From Anisakis pegreffii (taxonomy: Eukaryota > Nematoda > Chromadorea > Rhabditida > Anisakidae): DNA of 64,000 nucleotides. Each line of letters opens with the position of its first letter. The first letter of the stretch is position 1. The stretch covers positions 1 through 64,000 of the forward strand of contig JAPYMA010001197.1 in NCBI GenBank assembly GCA_035041965.1, given 5' to 3'. Positions 24,574 to 38,695 of the stretch are shown here, in pieces. The notes under the pieces were generated by a model, which saw only the letters and a list, made by a program, of their open reading frames with translations, was not told the DNA's origin and ran no database searches. A program made the position numbers and the translations under genes.

Positions 24574-25083
24574 TCATTAATGTTGTTTCAGGGAATGTCT
24601 GTAAAGATGTTTTCTACCTTGAAGATATTTATGTACGTATGTATACACTAGTACCTGAACGAAACAGTTGTTTAATTTGATTTGTGACAAAATTCAAGGA
24701 AATTGCTCGAACTTTGTCTTCACGTTGTTTTATCATTTGTTGTTCTATGTTTGACACGATATTATGTTTGAAATATAATAAAGAATTGACACGATATGAA
24801 ATATGACACGATATAATAAAGAAATATAAGTAATGCATTAAAAAGAGTAAATCAGTGCCTTGCTTTATGTCATCATGCCTTTCGTGCCTTGATACAGTCT
24901 TTACTCAACAGCACAATTGAGTGAAATGACTTTCCGCATTTTACGACCACTAACAGATAAATCGTTAAACACTCATTTTCACAATAATCATCCGGATACC
25001 AATCGTATACATGGATTTTATGAATGCCAATTATTTAGTAGGCACAAAGTCGTCGGAGGTGTTCTCATGCGGATTCATTGACA
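24574..25083. other. intergenic, small GACACGATAT repeats
   Basis: A GACACGATAT-like word occurs three times between 24753 and 24815. Otherwise nothing is recognised before the retrotransposon insertion. Confidence 0.5.
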
Positions 25084-25547
25084 TATTAATTGTGAGCACA
25101 GTCTTGCCCGCAATGCTCTATGCATGCGAAACGTGGGCAACGACAAAAACAGAAGAACAACGACTTATAACAACACAGAGGGCAATGGAGAGATGTATGT
25201 TAGGAATATCGTTGCGTGAGCACATCCGATGCGAGGAGATACGCCGGAGAACTGGGATAAGCGACGTAATCACAGAGTACAGGAAACAGAAGCTACGATG
25301 GGCAGGCCACGTAGCTCGAATGAATGACAACAGGTGGACCCGAGCAATTCTAGAATGGTACCCCCGAGAACAAAAACGACCGCTCGGAAGACCTCAAAAA
25401 AGGTGGCGAGACGAGATCGACAAGGCGATTGGTAAGACCTGGCAAAGGAAAGCAAGGTCGAGGACTGATTGGAAACGCATTGTGGCCAGCAACGTCAACG
25501 ACGTTCGATAGCTTGGCCGATTCCAGTATTCCAGTATTAATTGTGAG
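25084..25547 (+). mobile_element. 5'-truncated non-LTR retrotransposon with 13-bp target-site duplications
   Basis: The inserted segment is 25097-25534. It is flanked by exact copies of TATTAATTGTGAG at 25084-25096 and 25535-25547, the mark of target-primed insertion. Its 3' end is a short repeat of TTCCAGTA rather than poly(A), as in RTE-like elements. Only the end of the reverse-transcriptase polyprotein is present, so it is dead on arrival. The exact duplications and the undamaged frame suggest a young insertion. Confidence 0.85.
25098..25511 (+). pseudogene. C-terminal fragment of a LINE endonuclease/reverse-transcriptase polyprotein
   Basis: The open frame carries the region downstream of the RT palm in RTE/CR1-like LINEs: LPAMLYACETW, then IRCEEIRRRTGI, KLRWAGHVARM and RPLGRPQKRWRDEI. 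These match the common pattern LPxLxYGxETW ... RxxWxGHVxRM ... GRPxxRWxDxI. The frame reads about 137 codons without interruption to TAG, but the endonuclease and RT domains are absent, so it cannot be functional. The open frame extends upstream to an ATG at 25011 across host DNA; those codons are not part of the element. Confidence 0.9.
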
Positions 25548-27120
25548 AAGAGAATCTCAAATATGATCTACCCATAATGACCATCGCTAGCTAACACTAA
25601 GTGCAAGAGGAAGGATTGTTCGGAAGTTTCGATGATTTTTTTATCTATCTCTTTTTCTTCTAGCTTTTGAATGAGGAAGCAATTGAGAATTTTAAGGGAA
25701 AAAACGAAGAACAACAAAACGTAATGAAATTAAATTTGTGAGAAGATGAGGAATTCAGAGACAACTGCATACTGATAGCGACATTTAGTTGTTTTCGTGG
25801 TTTCGTGCTTGTTCACTGAAAAAAAAAGAGTACTGAGGCAGTGAAAGTTTGAAGTTTCTTGTATGATGAGTAAAATTCATTCAAACTGTTAAATGACGTG
25901 AAATAGCAGTTTGAAAGAAAATAAGAAGATGTCATACACCAATAGACATAGATATGATAATATAATAGATCAAGTGGCTGAGTTATTCTTACACCCTATT
26001 GATAATGAAAGAAACAGACATGTATAATTAAATGAAAGAAAGAACACTGTCGAAATAACAGCTAACAGAGGTGTGCTTAATGCTCACCACCGGGAGATTT
26101 ATACACACGAAAAGAATGATATACGCTCATCTTATCGCTATGAAGATATGCTGTTGTTTTATCACTAGAGCCATGAGCATACGAAGATATTATCATCTCA
26201 GCATAAGATTATCATCATCATTCAAACCACTCTCTCCACTTCAGTTCTTTTCTCGCCTAATCATCTGTTGGATGCGATCGGCTGTTTCAACAATAATCAC
26301 ATCGCACGAACACTCATTAATCTCGTGAAACGCTGCTTCTCACTTATCGCTTATCGGCAACAAACATGACTTCACGAGGTGTCTGATCAGTCGGAATCGT
26401 GTCATCGATAAGAATTCATTCGTCTTTCATCGTCTTCTTGTGTTGATCTCATTTGGCACCTTTTGTTCATCACTGATTTCAACAATGCTACGATTTCGAG
26501 TAATTCTATTTATTTGCTAAATTCACCGTTAACGATTCAAAATCAGTTCATGATTTGATACGAATCAACTATATTCATCGAACTATACTGTATTTACACC
26601 TACAGTACGGCATCTTCCAGCTGCTCAGAGAACCATACCCTCAGAGTGAACGAAGAGCTGTTTGAGCGAACAATTAATTGATCGATTGAATGAATAAATC
26701 AATGAGTGGTAATTCCTTTGCGTTCGTACCAGTCAAGATTCATTACGCTCGCTTTATGTGATCCAATCCAAATCTGACAAAAGTCGATTGATATCGTTCA
26801 TCTTCACAAGCAATGAAATGCATAACAACGACTGTCATTCCATGAATACTATTTCTGTAAGCCATATTCAAAGTAATCATAATTTATTGACTATTGCAAG
26901 GACATCATCAAAAAATATATTCCTTTCATGTAATGCTTCATGTTCTCATACTGATCGAGTGAGATTGCCATTACTTTGATTGATGTTCAGTTCATTTGAA
27001 TCAATGCTTTTAATTCCGTTTCATCATTCTCATTGCTAACATCTGGCGTGTATTCGAAAAAAAGCGATAATAATATTTAATAACAGCATAGCTCATAGTC
27101 AATAAATTTGCAAAACAAGA
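25548..27120 (+). other. upstream region of the K2P channel gene
   Basis: About 1.6 kb of AT-rich DNA without a convincing gene. Frames at 26071-26328 and 26758-26979 lack features. The channel promoter probably lies here; I see no clear TATA box or acceptor next to the start codon. Confidence 0.45.
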
Positions 27121-30100
27121 ATGCCCGTTCTATTGAGAAGTCAGCTAGATCGTTCACGAACTTCGAGTCGGGCGACTGCTATCCGAACCACATCTCAGTC
27201 TGTACTGCGACCTACCTCAGCTGATAACCAGTCAACATCACACGTGAATGCCACCAATGGCAGTGCCACAGAAAACCGTCGCAATTCATGCCAATCCAAC
27301 GCAAGTATTAGTCGTCGTACGGTCGTTTCCGTGATAGATTATGGCAATTCAAAAGCAACATCAATGCATAGATCCAAACATAGAAGATTGTCGAAAAATG
27401 CCACTTTATTCCATCAGATCAAATTTTGCTATCGTCAACTGCATCTGAACTATTTGATACCGTTACTGATCATTATGCTTTACATGGTTATTGGTGCTGC
27501 GTTATTTTTGTGGATTGAAGCACCCGCCGACCTGCAAAAAAAGCAATCTGAATATGAGAATTATGTACATGAACGTGAATTGTTGCTGAAGCGTTTGGAG
27601 GAGATTTACACGGATCGAGCGGCCACTAAACGTCGGCAAAGACGTTTATTTTTGGAAGAAGCAATAGACTATTTCCACGAACGTGTTGACCTTTCATTTC
27701 CGAACACCACCGACTGGTCACTTACGACCGCTCTCTACTATTCCGGTACTGTTTTTACCACCATCGGTTAGTTGATGCTTATCTCATCACATTATCATCT
27801 TATTGCCTCTATCAGTCTCACATTAATTGTAAGTACGTATGTACGCACGTGGTCTGTGTTTTTGTTAAGGAGGCTTATTGATAGAACGAACGAATTGATC
27901 CTAAATAATTCTGACGTAGATTTATCATGAATAATAGATGTCGTGCTAGAGTACACAAGTGGCTCACCTCAGGTGCATTCGTTGTGATTTTAATTAGTTA
28001 TCTAATTCTATGGAAACTCACGGTTGATATCAGTCGCAGCGACATTTACGCCTTTTCATTAATTGAATACAACTGGCTTCACTGGAACTAACCATTTAAT
28101 TGAACTATGCTTTTTCTTTGCTTGAATTAAGCGCTTACCTGAATATGTCAGTTTTGAGGAATGGCACTGAAATAAAAGTAAATGTATTTGCTGAAGCATG
28201 ACAAAGTTAGCCATGTGGAATGTTTCGTACATTCAAACGAAATCTTACAATTCACATTGCGCACAAACACGCTCATATCTTTTCAGTAACTATAAAACGA
28301 AACTGATATTTTGATTTGATAGGAGGAAAAGTGACAAAATTCTGGAGTACTTTACTAAAATGCATTTGTTATTTTGTAAAGCAAAGCACTTGCATTCATT
28401 TATTATACAATTAATTTCTCAACTTGAAAAAACCTCGACCAACGGATAAATTTTGTGAAATATCGAAGTAGTTCGCAAATATTTTGAAATGAATAATGTT
28501 CTGTCGAAGATTTCAGGATGAAAAAAACAGTTTGAATTTCAGCAACTACATAAGTGCATCATAAATTTTCTCATGTCTTATTACGTCAAAATGCCAATAA
28601 AATATCTCGTTCGATAGTGCTTATAATGCATTTGCATTCGACTACATTCATTTCCTCTTTATTACCTGAAGAAAGGAAGTAACCAAAGAATCAAATCCGC
28701 TCTTTTATTTTTGTTGATCGAATCGGAATCTCGAAAGCTCTTCAAGAAAATATATTCATAAATGTGCATTAAGAAACACTATTGTTCCGAGTGGTTTTAC
28801 GTTTTATGAGCGTGCATTATGCTAGGTTATTCAATGCGAGTCTAATCCATAAAGCAAATCCCATTCTCATTAACCACTTATTTCGACTGGTTCCACATGT
28901 CTACATCCAAAACTTCAGCTATTGAAAATCTCAGAAATTTCTTAAAACATAAAACATGGAAGGTGCCCGACTTAAGCAGCAAATGCTCACAGCTATAAAT
29001 GAACACAAAAAAGTATTGTTCGAAATATGTTGTAGTGATGGTATAAGAGGGCTAGTTCTGAAGCGTTTCTCTCATGGAAATTGTGGATGTTTATTCCAGG
29101 AATAAACTATATGCCCTCATCTACAATATACTTATTGAAAATTATCTATCAAAATTATTGAATTATTGAAAATCCATCCATCTATGTTCTGTGCTTTGTG
29201 AAGATTAAAATTTAGTTTCATTAGCATGTTACGTGCCTCAATCAAGAACTATCCCTCCCAGCAGTTTATCTGAACTGCTGCTCTATTAAGATTCAATCCG
29301 AACTCAATTCGAAACGACTACTTTTTCAGCTAAATCGTTTCATTTCACTATCTGATATTCAGTGACTTGCCGATGTTTTTCCTTTCATTCTCTCAGTCGG
29401 AGAACAAATCATTTAGAATTGTAATTGGTTAGCGCTAAGCAATCTTCTTGAAAACTCATGTATTCTTTGATGAAAACCCATCTTTTCTCAGTTCATTTGA
29501 AAAAAACTCGATCTTTCATTATTCTAATATGCTAGATCATATTGCAGTCAATTGGGAATTTTTGACTTGTTCAATGACTAGTTCGATCTGTCTCTCCTGG
29601 CACAATCGTGAAATGTAATCATTGATGGGAATTTTGAATGATGATATCAAGAATTCCCCAAATGAGATGAATTCGTGATGAGAAGTTATCGGATTTCCGC
29701 ACAATTAGCGCGTTGCTTTAGCCATTCCACCGTTGCAATTCGAGGGAATTGATTTATTGACGAACCAAAACGTAGAATGATTATAATAGAATAATATTAG
29801 TGATAGTTTGATGCTTGTGATACTCGGTGAGAAATGGAATCAACAGTGAATTAAAACACGTTCATCTGGATTCCTGTTGAGTCATTCCAAGCAAATACAT
29901 ATTCTCTTAAGTTGGATACCTCAATGAAATCTTGCATTGTCAACCTAGCAGCAGATTGTTCTCTATCGTCCGATAACATATTGCTAGCAACAAATCTTGC
30001 AACACTGTTCAAATACTTGCAACAATATAAAATTTTCTCTGAAAATTGCTCAATAAAAAAACATCTTCGAAGAATCTCACAGGCTCAATTTATCGCTTTC

Positions 30101-33100
30101 ACTTGACTGATTGATTTCATAGTTGAAGTGAATTAATGAGGCATTGTAGTGAAGTCACAAAAGTTTCAACATTATAACTTCGCAATAAACTTGAGTGAAT
30201 TCGCAATCACGCGAAATGCACTTCAGTTCATTGATCAACACAGATTAACGACGACATTTCTCATCGTATCAATCAGTCACTTAAAACGAAATCTATTCGT
30301 CATTTTCAAACCGGACAACTGAATTCAATATTAAAATTATCACTAAATTTTCAAAATTTCACAACGATCGCTTTCGAAAATCTAACAATAAGGAAAATTG
30401 CGAGCATAATATGAGGAGACTTAATCAATCTATCTGTAGCTGAGAATTGAATGCGAATTTTTTGAAGAATTTTCAGTTGTTCGAATCTGTCGAGCTTTGC
30501 TGACGAATTGATTCAAACTGAACTCTTCTTGCTTTAATCAGTTGTCAACCTCTTCTGAAGTTTTGCAAAATGCCATTCTTTGCGACTAAGAATTGAAAAC
30601 CTAATCCATGCCTAAAATCGATAACTTGTATTCGATCCCTTCAAGTTGAAAGTCCAGTTTCAGTCGTTCTTTCGAATTGAAACTCTTCAATAGCTTATGA
30701 AGTGGAACTATTTTGAGAATTTGAGCGATCCTTTTCCTGATCAGCTGATGGTCTGCAATGATCGATTTCATAGTCATGAAGAGAATTGGAAAAAAACCTC
30801 CTTTAGCGAGGTGTGAAAGAAAGTGAATGGAGCTGTGCAACGCGGTACCACGTGAATGTATTCGCAATTTTCAACGAATTCGCTATGATATGAATCACTC
30901 GAATTAATCGAGTTGCTCTACCTATAGAGGTGCTAAGAATACGCTTACTATATCGATGATGAATGATTTCGAGAGCTTTGAAATGCTAAAAAAAACTATT
31001 ATTACTCCATAATTAATTGAAAGTAGAAAATATGACTATAATTCAAGTGTGAATTTGTGATTCTTTCCATCATACTAATTAATGAATTCGTACGTTCAAG
31101 TCATACTTTCATCATCAATTAAGCAAGCACCGAAAATACTTCGCTTCAATCACATTCATCTCAATAAATTGACAATTGCTAAAATTACTCATTTATACAG
31201 AAAAACAGCAGATGCATCGCAATCATTATAATACATTGATTACCAATACGTCTCAGTCATTTCGTCTTCGTGCTATGTGTAGCCCATTTGAAAGAATGGT
31301 AATTGAAGGATATTTTAAAAGTTTATTCAAATCTCGGGTTGCATCAATTTTTTGGCCTTAGAATATGGTCAGTCTGGCATGAAAACTTCCAGCATAAAAA
31401 TTTCACCACACAAAATCTTTAGCCGGAACTAACAGGAAGAGGTTTGTTTGGATTCCAGTGCTGTAAAAATATTCGTCTTTACTGAGGCTACAAGTAATAC
31501 CTCTTAGTTTTTTTTAACTATAAAAGTTATTGATGTTTAACAAAACAGAGGTTAGGATTTGAAAAATTGATCGACTGAAACAAATTAATTGGGGTGATTG
31601 TTCTTTTAAGATGAAGAACTGTCATGTGTAATCACTTACAATATCGATACGCACTTTACAAGCGTTTAGCAGTCCTTAAGCACATTTCAACACGAGCAAC
31701 GAACGTTCTTCAATAGCAGCCAGCTATAGCTGAAAGCAGCGCGATATGAATAGCAACAGTTCTCACTAATAAAGCATCAGTTTTCACATTTTCTGCAATA
31801 TGAGTGCTTAAGATCAAATTATTCAACGTATTTGCCAGAGTTACCTACTCAGCGTAATTAGGAACATCTGCCGTGCTTGCTTGATTTATTAGTTAGCTGA
31901 AGTGCATATTGAACTGATAAATTCATCTCTGACTTCTTATACATAGGCCATGTAATGTTAATTCGGTTCAATATTCATTTCCGAATGAATGTAACAAAGA
32001 AACAGATATCAGTGAGGATATGATCTAGTGTTGTGATCGACTAGAAAACTGTTCAGTGATATAAAGCTTGAGTGATAACTAGCCTGGATTCGATTAAAAG
32101 GTTGAATTACATTTTGAACACGTTTTCGATACGTTCATATGTGTGCACGTATGTATGTGTTCAGGAAGTGAATGAAAGGTGGGTGCAAAGAAAGAAATAC
32201 GACTTGAGACGCGCTACTCTGATCAGCTATTGGAATGCGTCAAAACAGTCTGTTTATATCAACAGACCAGTTTTATTGCAAAAACTGTTTCAATTTTATT
32301 GCTTAACGACTCTTTAATTGTTTACAATCTTCAAAGAGCACTATTAACATATCAAGTGAAACATAGCGTCTGAAAATGCGATTGTTAGCGTAAATTTTTA
32401 TGGAGTTTTAATGGGATACTTGTTGCCGATTGCCAGTTGCTTCGAGTACTGCGGGAAGCTCATGTTAGCCTGACTGCAAGATTGCTCAATTCGAAATGCT
32501 CATAAATAATTTTGGAAATTCACAATTCACAAGTCAAACAACTCGCGATGAAGTGGATCTCCTGAAAGCGCTCGTAATCTACTTGATCATTCAGCATACG
32601 TGAATTACTCAAATACGTAGATTTGGTTTTGCTCAGAATCGGTTTCCGATTTATGAGACTAAAACTTTTTAAGAATATTTTTCAGAATTAAATTTACTTG
32701 AACAATTGCGTTATCTTGATGATCAGCAATATATGTTGTCGTTCGTTTTCTTGGAAACGGTTTTGGTTTTGAATTGAACTGAAATGATGCACAAATGCGC
32801 AGAATAGACCACTGAATGATGTGTTGTGCGAGCTCGATATTGCGATTAGTTTTTGATTAACGTATCTGTTTTTGATTGAAATTTGATTGAAATCATAAGG
32901 TGTGGAATTGATGTGAGCTGATAATCTTTGCACAGAGCATTGCTCGTTTCGGTTGATAAATGAAGTGTGGAAGTGTTTGGTTATATGTCAACAATTAGCA
33001 GTTGTTTCGTTGATGGCGATTCTCGATTATTCGATTAATAGATTCTCGACAAATGAGTGCAAAAATGAGCGTAGTAATTCGTTTCTGAAATGCCATCCGA

Positions 33101-36100
33101 TCAAAATCTATTCAGAACTCTGTTGTTGACTCTTTAGAATTCTTCAAGATATTTTCGAGCGTAAATAAACATTCCCATCATCAATACTATTGTTTCATTT
33201 GTTTACATCGCATTCAATCAAGCGAGAGAGTGTGCATAAATCACCTTTAAGCTCATCCATTCAATGCTGATCAATCATGTGCAATCGTGCCAGGTGTTTA
33301 TAACATTAAATGAACATTCACCAATACAAACGAATATTCATGAATGAAATCAAACAACACCACGCATTCATTCACTGTTGATAATGACGCATTATCATTG
33401 TTTTTGAGTTGTTCAAAGAAGATTTTCTCCAAATATTTTGAACAGAATTTACTTCATAATGCGATACAACATTTCATATGATGTAACAGAAATTTATTTG
33501 CTTATGTATACATCGATAAGCCATAATATATTAAGTAATTGGAAATAGATTCAAGTTATGCATATATAGAGTGGGAATGAATAAATTTGAGCCACTACTG
33601 ATCATTGAGCAATCAACCCTTCAGACTGATAACATCGCCTGGAACGTCACATAACACAAACACCCTCTTGACGTGACTCAGTTAAGGACAACATCGCAAG
33701 ATTCAACATCGTTTCAAAGTCTTCCGGTAGAAGTTGTCCTAGTCGAAAGAGAATAACATGTTCTGCACGTTCGACAGATCATGTTCCATACGATATATTC
33801 TGTGTGATTGTATACTGGCAGCAATATACACTCACAGTGTCTATTGTGCAGAAACATGAATAAATGAACAAGTAAACAAATAAGCGAATGAATAGCTATC
33901 AAAGTATGGAATGCAAAGCTGATAGAGTTCAAATAAGAGATGACCAGTTATAGGAAAGAAACAACTATCGCAAAAGGCCTTATGAAAGATATTTGTAAGA
34001 TGATGAATTAACTGATGGTTAATGACCGTCGGATACGTAATGCTCGCACATTAATGTGGATAATTCTTCAATATCATGTATAGCAAGTTCGATCTGAACA
34101 AATAATAGCTGAACTAGTTTTGAAAGCATGAAACTTGGCATAACAGAAGTTCTCTGAGAAGTATCAGCAACTACTTGATATATGAATTAAGAGAACGTAA
34201 TAAAAAATGAATTCGTGATTTTTAGGTTATGGCGATGTGGCTTGTTACACAGTGGCTGGTCGTGTGGTGACAGTACTTTACGCATGCGTTGGTATCCCGT
34301 TGATGTTGATAACGTTGAATGATCTCGGCAAATTCCTCTACAAAGCAATCAATCGAATTGTAAAACTTTGCAAATGTCGCAAATGTTGTACATTTTTTAA
34401 AACGAAACCACAACAAATAGCACCCTCGGTGAGCACTTGCTATGAGCAAGACGTGGAACTTGGTCTGCCAAACGTCGGTCGCTCGGTGTCAACAGTTCAA
34501 CAAGATTCAGTCGAGTTTCAACTGAGCATCGACGCAGATGAGGTGATGACTACGGATGAGTCGAACGAGGTGAATCTGGAGCAAGAGCTTGTGCAACCAG
34601 GACCACCGCCTCGTATGCCAGTCATGGTGGCGGTTGGCGTGACCGTTGGATGGATCTTCTTTTGTGCGGCCCTTTTTAAAGTTTGGGAGGCGAACTGGAC
34701 GTACGCCGAGAGTTGTTACTTCATGTTTATTAGGTGCGCTTATTTTAAATTACTGAAAATATCGTTATTTTCATAATACATTAGCGTTTGCAATATTTCA
34801 GCTCAATTTGTGATCTAAAGTTTTTTTCGATTTGATATATCGTTAACTTTTTGCATTTCCTCTTCCTAATAAGCACAATGTAAAAAACTATCATTGTCCA
34901 TTCACTTGAAATTACCTGTCATAAACCGCATTAATTAGATTTATCCGTTAACTCAGATTGTTTTGCGTACAGTTGAGATTAACAGCAAGATGAATTCTAA
35001 TTGTAAGTTGTTTCGCATTTTTAGCTTATCGACTATTGGTCTCGGTGATGTGGCCGTTAAACGCCGGGAGTAAGCCGAAATTGATCATTTATCATCACTT
35101 CATGTTTACTTTCATGATTGTTTAGCTGAGCATTCATCTTGTTGGAAACTAATGGGAGAAGAAGGAGAATATTTGTCGTTCACTAAGCATTTCTTCGTGA
35201 TTCTTCAGACTGTGGAATTGGATTGCTTAAATTTCGTTTAAATTTGCTGATTTCAGTTTGATGGTTATATGTTTTGTGTTTGTGATAGTTGGTCTTTCGT
35301 TAGTTAGTATGTGCATTAATGTTATTCAAACCGCAATCGAAGATGTCTACATGAAACTTCTGATGAGACTTCTTGTTGAATATCAATCCAAGTTAGCTGA
35401 AGGTTACACGCACATTAATACTTCATTTTGTATTATATAATATGCATATAAGCTTACTGATCTATCTCTCAACTGTTGATCAAAACTGCCTTGACGAGTA
35501 ATGCTATTTTTCGGGAGGAAAATTCCGTTTGGAAACACAATCAACGATAGACTTTTAGAATGCGATTTCGTAATTCAAAGCGTGTTGACAAAACAATACT
35601 AAGCGAGAGGTAATTATTATAAAAATAATCAAAATTTACTTCAATAGCAATGGTTTGAGGTAGGAAGTGGTGGAAGTAAACATCATCTTCTTTGATTGAA
35701 ATAGTAATTGATTTTAAAAAAATGAATTACAGGCGGCGATCAGGTTGATGCCTCAAAGGGTATGATGAAAATGTGGGGTGGCAATCATGCGGCAAAGTAT
35801 TTAATGCCTTTGTTAAGGTGTTTTCTTCATATAATTCACGATTTCCTTCTGTTTTTCTTCAGACAGCTAAACGAACACTGCATTTCCTTCGTACAAAACC
35901 CATTCTCCATAGAACGCCCGCTTTTTTTTTCGTTTATTGAAAGCCATCTCAACGTTAAGAACTGATTTGTTGGGGACAGATTAGCTTCAAATTCAAAAGA
36001 CTCAAGAGAGTGATGTGCGGAAATCATGCCTTCCTGGATTGTTAGTACTGCTGAACGAGTGTCACTGATTTTATGATTCCTTAATTTTGTCTTAAACTAT

Positions 36101-38695
36101 GAATAATTAAAAACTGTAACGAGCAATCTATTTTTACTTAGCATCGTTTCAGTGCAATTCAGATAGAACATTTTTTCAGTAAAGATAAGCGTATGACTGC
36201 AATGGCAAAAGTACAAGACGAAGCTGAAGCGCAAGGTATTGAAATACCGCCGATTTTCTCAGATTTAGACGACGACTCGGGTATGCCGAAAATACTGACG
36301 ATCGACAACGATCGCAAAGATTCACAGATGTCTATTCTACAAGCAATCGACCACGCCAAGCACAGTATGCTTCATGTGCCCGCTCCTCCATCGTCCTCTT
36401 CACTCAGCCTCGTTTGCCTTGATGCCGAAATACAAACCGACAACCACGTCTAGTAAGTTTGAATTCTCCTGTCAAAACGTTCCCACTCATATTTCAAGCA
36501 GACCATTTCACCTCTGTCCATTACGAATTATCGTTCAAGAGTTGATTATTTATCAACATGCCTACAGATCACTTCCAGCAGAGATTCTACTGAGATGGTA
36601 TACGTAAAGGTGTAATGCTGTTATTGCAAGAACATATTTTTCGATTGATATACTAAAGTGATTTAATGAAGTGACGATAATCTCTTCGTCTTTTTCTGCA
36701 TTTGGTAGGTGATATGATCTTGTGAAATTTTCAGTTTGGATAAAGAAGAGCAGACAGAATCGACTGAAATGCGTGACTCGGGTATTGATACAGAGATTAG
36801 ATTTGCGAGCTATATTTGCACAGCAGTTCAGTGTGGTGATGGTGATATGGAGAGGATTAATGATGAAACGCAAACAGTGGTTATCGAGATGAACAGTGCG
36901 GAAGTGATGACCTATTGCGAGCCTTCCACTGTAATTTCATAATCACCTTTTCGAAAAGCACACCCACCCATTGCAGAAATCCTAATGATTAATGGCAACT
37001 AGAATAGTGTTCACGCTTAACGTTGAGAAATTAAACTCTTTAGCTGATTGATGGATGATATTTGAGCAAATTTTATTTTATCGAAGATATTACTTGCTTG
37101 CTTGTGTGCACCTGGTGTTTGTTTGTACACAAAATTGAGTTTGAGATCAGTTGTTCGCTGCGATGGTGAAAATAATTCAGTTCGTAACAAAAGGCAAAAC
37201 ATGAACTGAGCATGACTCGAGGAACAATAACTATTTGAGAATGGCACTTTAGTGACGGTTTCAAGTCAGTGCAGCTCTTAGTTAGCAAGCATTACAGTTT
37301 GTTAGCAAGCATTACAGTTTGTTAGCAAGCATTACAGTATCTCTTAGTTAGCAAGTGTTACAGTTTGTGCGAAAAATGTTGAGTAATTTCGTTTTGTTCA
37401 TTTTTCATCCTTCCAAATATGAAATTTGTTACGTATATGGATGACGAAGTAGAAAAATCAGTGTGAATCTGATCTGAATTGAAGTGTTGTAATTGCAGGT
37501 GGACGTAGTGCAAACAGACGATGTGCTATGCACAGATGCGGCCTTACAAACGCAACTTTTTGAGTGCTTACAAATGGAGACGCAAACGGATTTCATTGAT
37601 TACGATTATACACAGAAAATGCTGATCGAAACGAATGAAACTGAGACACAAACCGATGAAATTGTACGTCTTCAATGGAATACCTATCTTCCCGCAAATA
37701 ATCCCATCTCCCTTCAATTGAATCCCTTTTTAGAAAATTTCTGAAAATGTGTACTCTGAAGAAATCGTACTCCTCGTATTTTGAAAACTTACTTCATGAG
37801 ATAATCCATTTTTCAGTGATAATCGATCATTGATCGTCTGAAAATGGTTTTTTTTTCAATTGACAAGTTTTTTGAGAAATGTTATGAGACGTTAACACTT
37901 TTTCATTGCGTTGGCAATGATCATGGATCAGTTCAATTGCCTTACAGTGAATCGTTTATTCACAACGAATCAAACGAATCGTAACGAATCTAATTTCATC
38001 ACACACACACCATGAATTTGTATTCATGTATAATATTTTCAACTGATCGAGCTTTCATTTGCATACGGTTTTGGACATCGACTCATTGAATCACTTAAAC
38101 GAACAATGACAGCGAGTATCCTATCGAAGCAGCATTTGCTTAGCGATATTACGAAATATTGAGGGGAATTATTCAGAACAAACAAAAAAGTCGCATCATA
38201 TACCCTATTACAGATGTAGAATCTGTATGAAACATCTATTCATAAGGTGACCAGATCTCACCTCATAAGGCTTCCTTCCCAGTAAGGGTTAGGTGATGAT
38301 TTCCTGGGAGATGTCTAGATTTACAGTGAACGGTTAGTGACCGGTAAGATGTGTGAATCAATATCGTTGAGTGATCGGAGAAGTAGATGGAGTAATGTTT
38401 GGTGTTGAAAAAGATCAGCTGTGTGGTTAAAATCAGAAGAGATAAATGGATTGCAATTTAGGATGTTACACGGACAAATCATCGTGTTAAGCGTGCTCGA
38501 ACATGGGCTCGCGACTACAGGCAAGACCAGCCAAAACGATTGAGCCCGTCAAAAATTCAAGAAGAATCCGATTCCTCAGAAGAGAGTTTAGATTGGAATC
38601 CGATTGACGGAATGCACGCTGAGAAGCAACGGCCGGTGCGAGATTTGACGCGATTTTTCGACAAAATCAGAAGTCCGAAGAGCGCTGAAAAATGA
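27121..38695 (+). CDS. two-pore-domain potassium channel (TWK family), 9 exons
   Basis: Exons: 27121-27766, 34226-34733, 35025-35069, 35257-35402, 35733-35817, 36180-36452, 36735-36930, 37499-37663, 38462-38695. All junctions are GT-AG and frame-consistent, giving 765 residues. K2P channels are plasma-membrane leak K+ channels formed as dimers. Order: Ser/Arg-rich cytoplasmic N-terminus (1-110), TM1 (111-133), extracellular cap with glycosylation site N195-T-T, pore 1 with TTIGYGD (213-219), TM2 (228-252), long cytoplasmic loop, TM3, pore 2 with STIGLGD (387-393), and TM4 starting RRDLMVICFVFVIVGLS. Both filters are intact. After TM4 come the nematode-TWK segment KMWGGNHAAKYLMPLL, GIEIPPIFSDLDDDSGMPKI, and an acidic tail with repeated TQT/QTD motifs, ending in a basic, Ser-rich last exon. 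An in-frame TAA about 18 bases upstream supports the start. Exon 7 could read through to a stop at 36940-36942 instead of splicing, but exons 8 and 9 keep frame and continue the motif pattern. Confidence 0.92.
27767..34225 (+). other. K2P intron 1 (6.5 kb), nothing recognised
   Basis: It splits the first selectivity filter (TTIG|GYGD), a usual intron site in nematode twk genes. The sequence is AT-rich; short frames such as 30601-30867 (-) and 32072-32317 (+) lack family or splice support. I found no nested gene. Confidence 0.55.
37281..37365 (+). repeat. 20-bp tandem repeat in K2P intron 7
   Basis: GTTAGCAAGCATTACAGTTT occurs at 37281-37300 and 37301-37320, with variants at 37321-37340 and 37346-37365. 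Each copy ends in an ACAG, which resembles a splice acceptor, but no coding frame follows. Confidence 0.8.
37664..38461 (+). other. K2P intron 8, nothing recognised
   Basis: An 800-bp AT-rich intron ending in the acceptor CAATTTAG. It contains a short CA repeat near 38000. The last exon after it has no Met near its start, so it is seen only by following the splice frame. Confidence 0.6.

Noticed and set aside
25011..25097. N-terminal start of the LINE frame at ATG 25011
   Set aside because: The target-site duplication shows that sequence before 25097 is host DNA that happens to be open.
36931..36942. K2P protein ending at the TAA at 36940
   Set aside because: A donor at 36931 lets exons 8 and 9 continue in frame with the same QTD-type motifs, so a longer protein is more likely, though read-through could give a short isoform.
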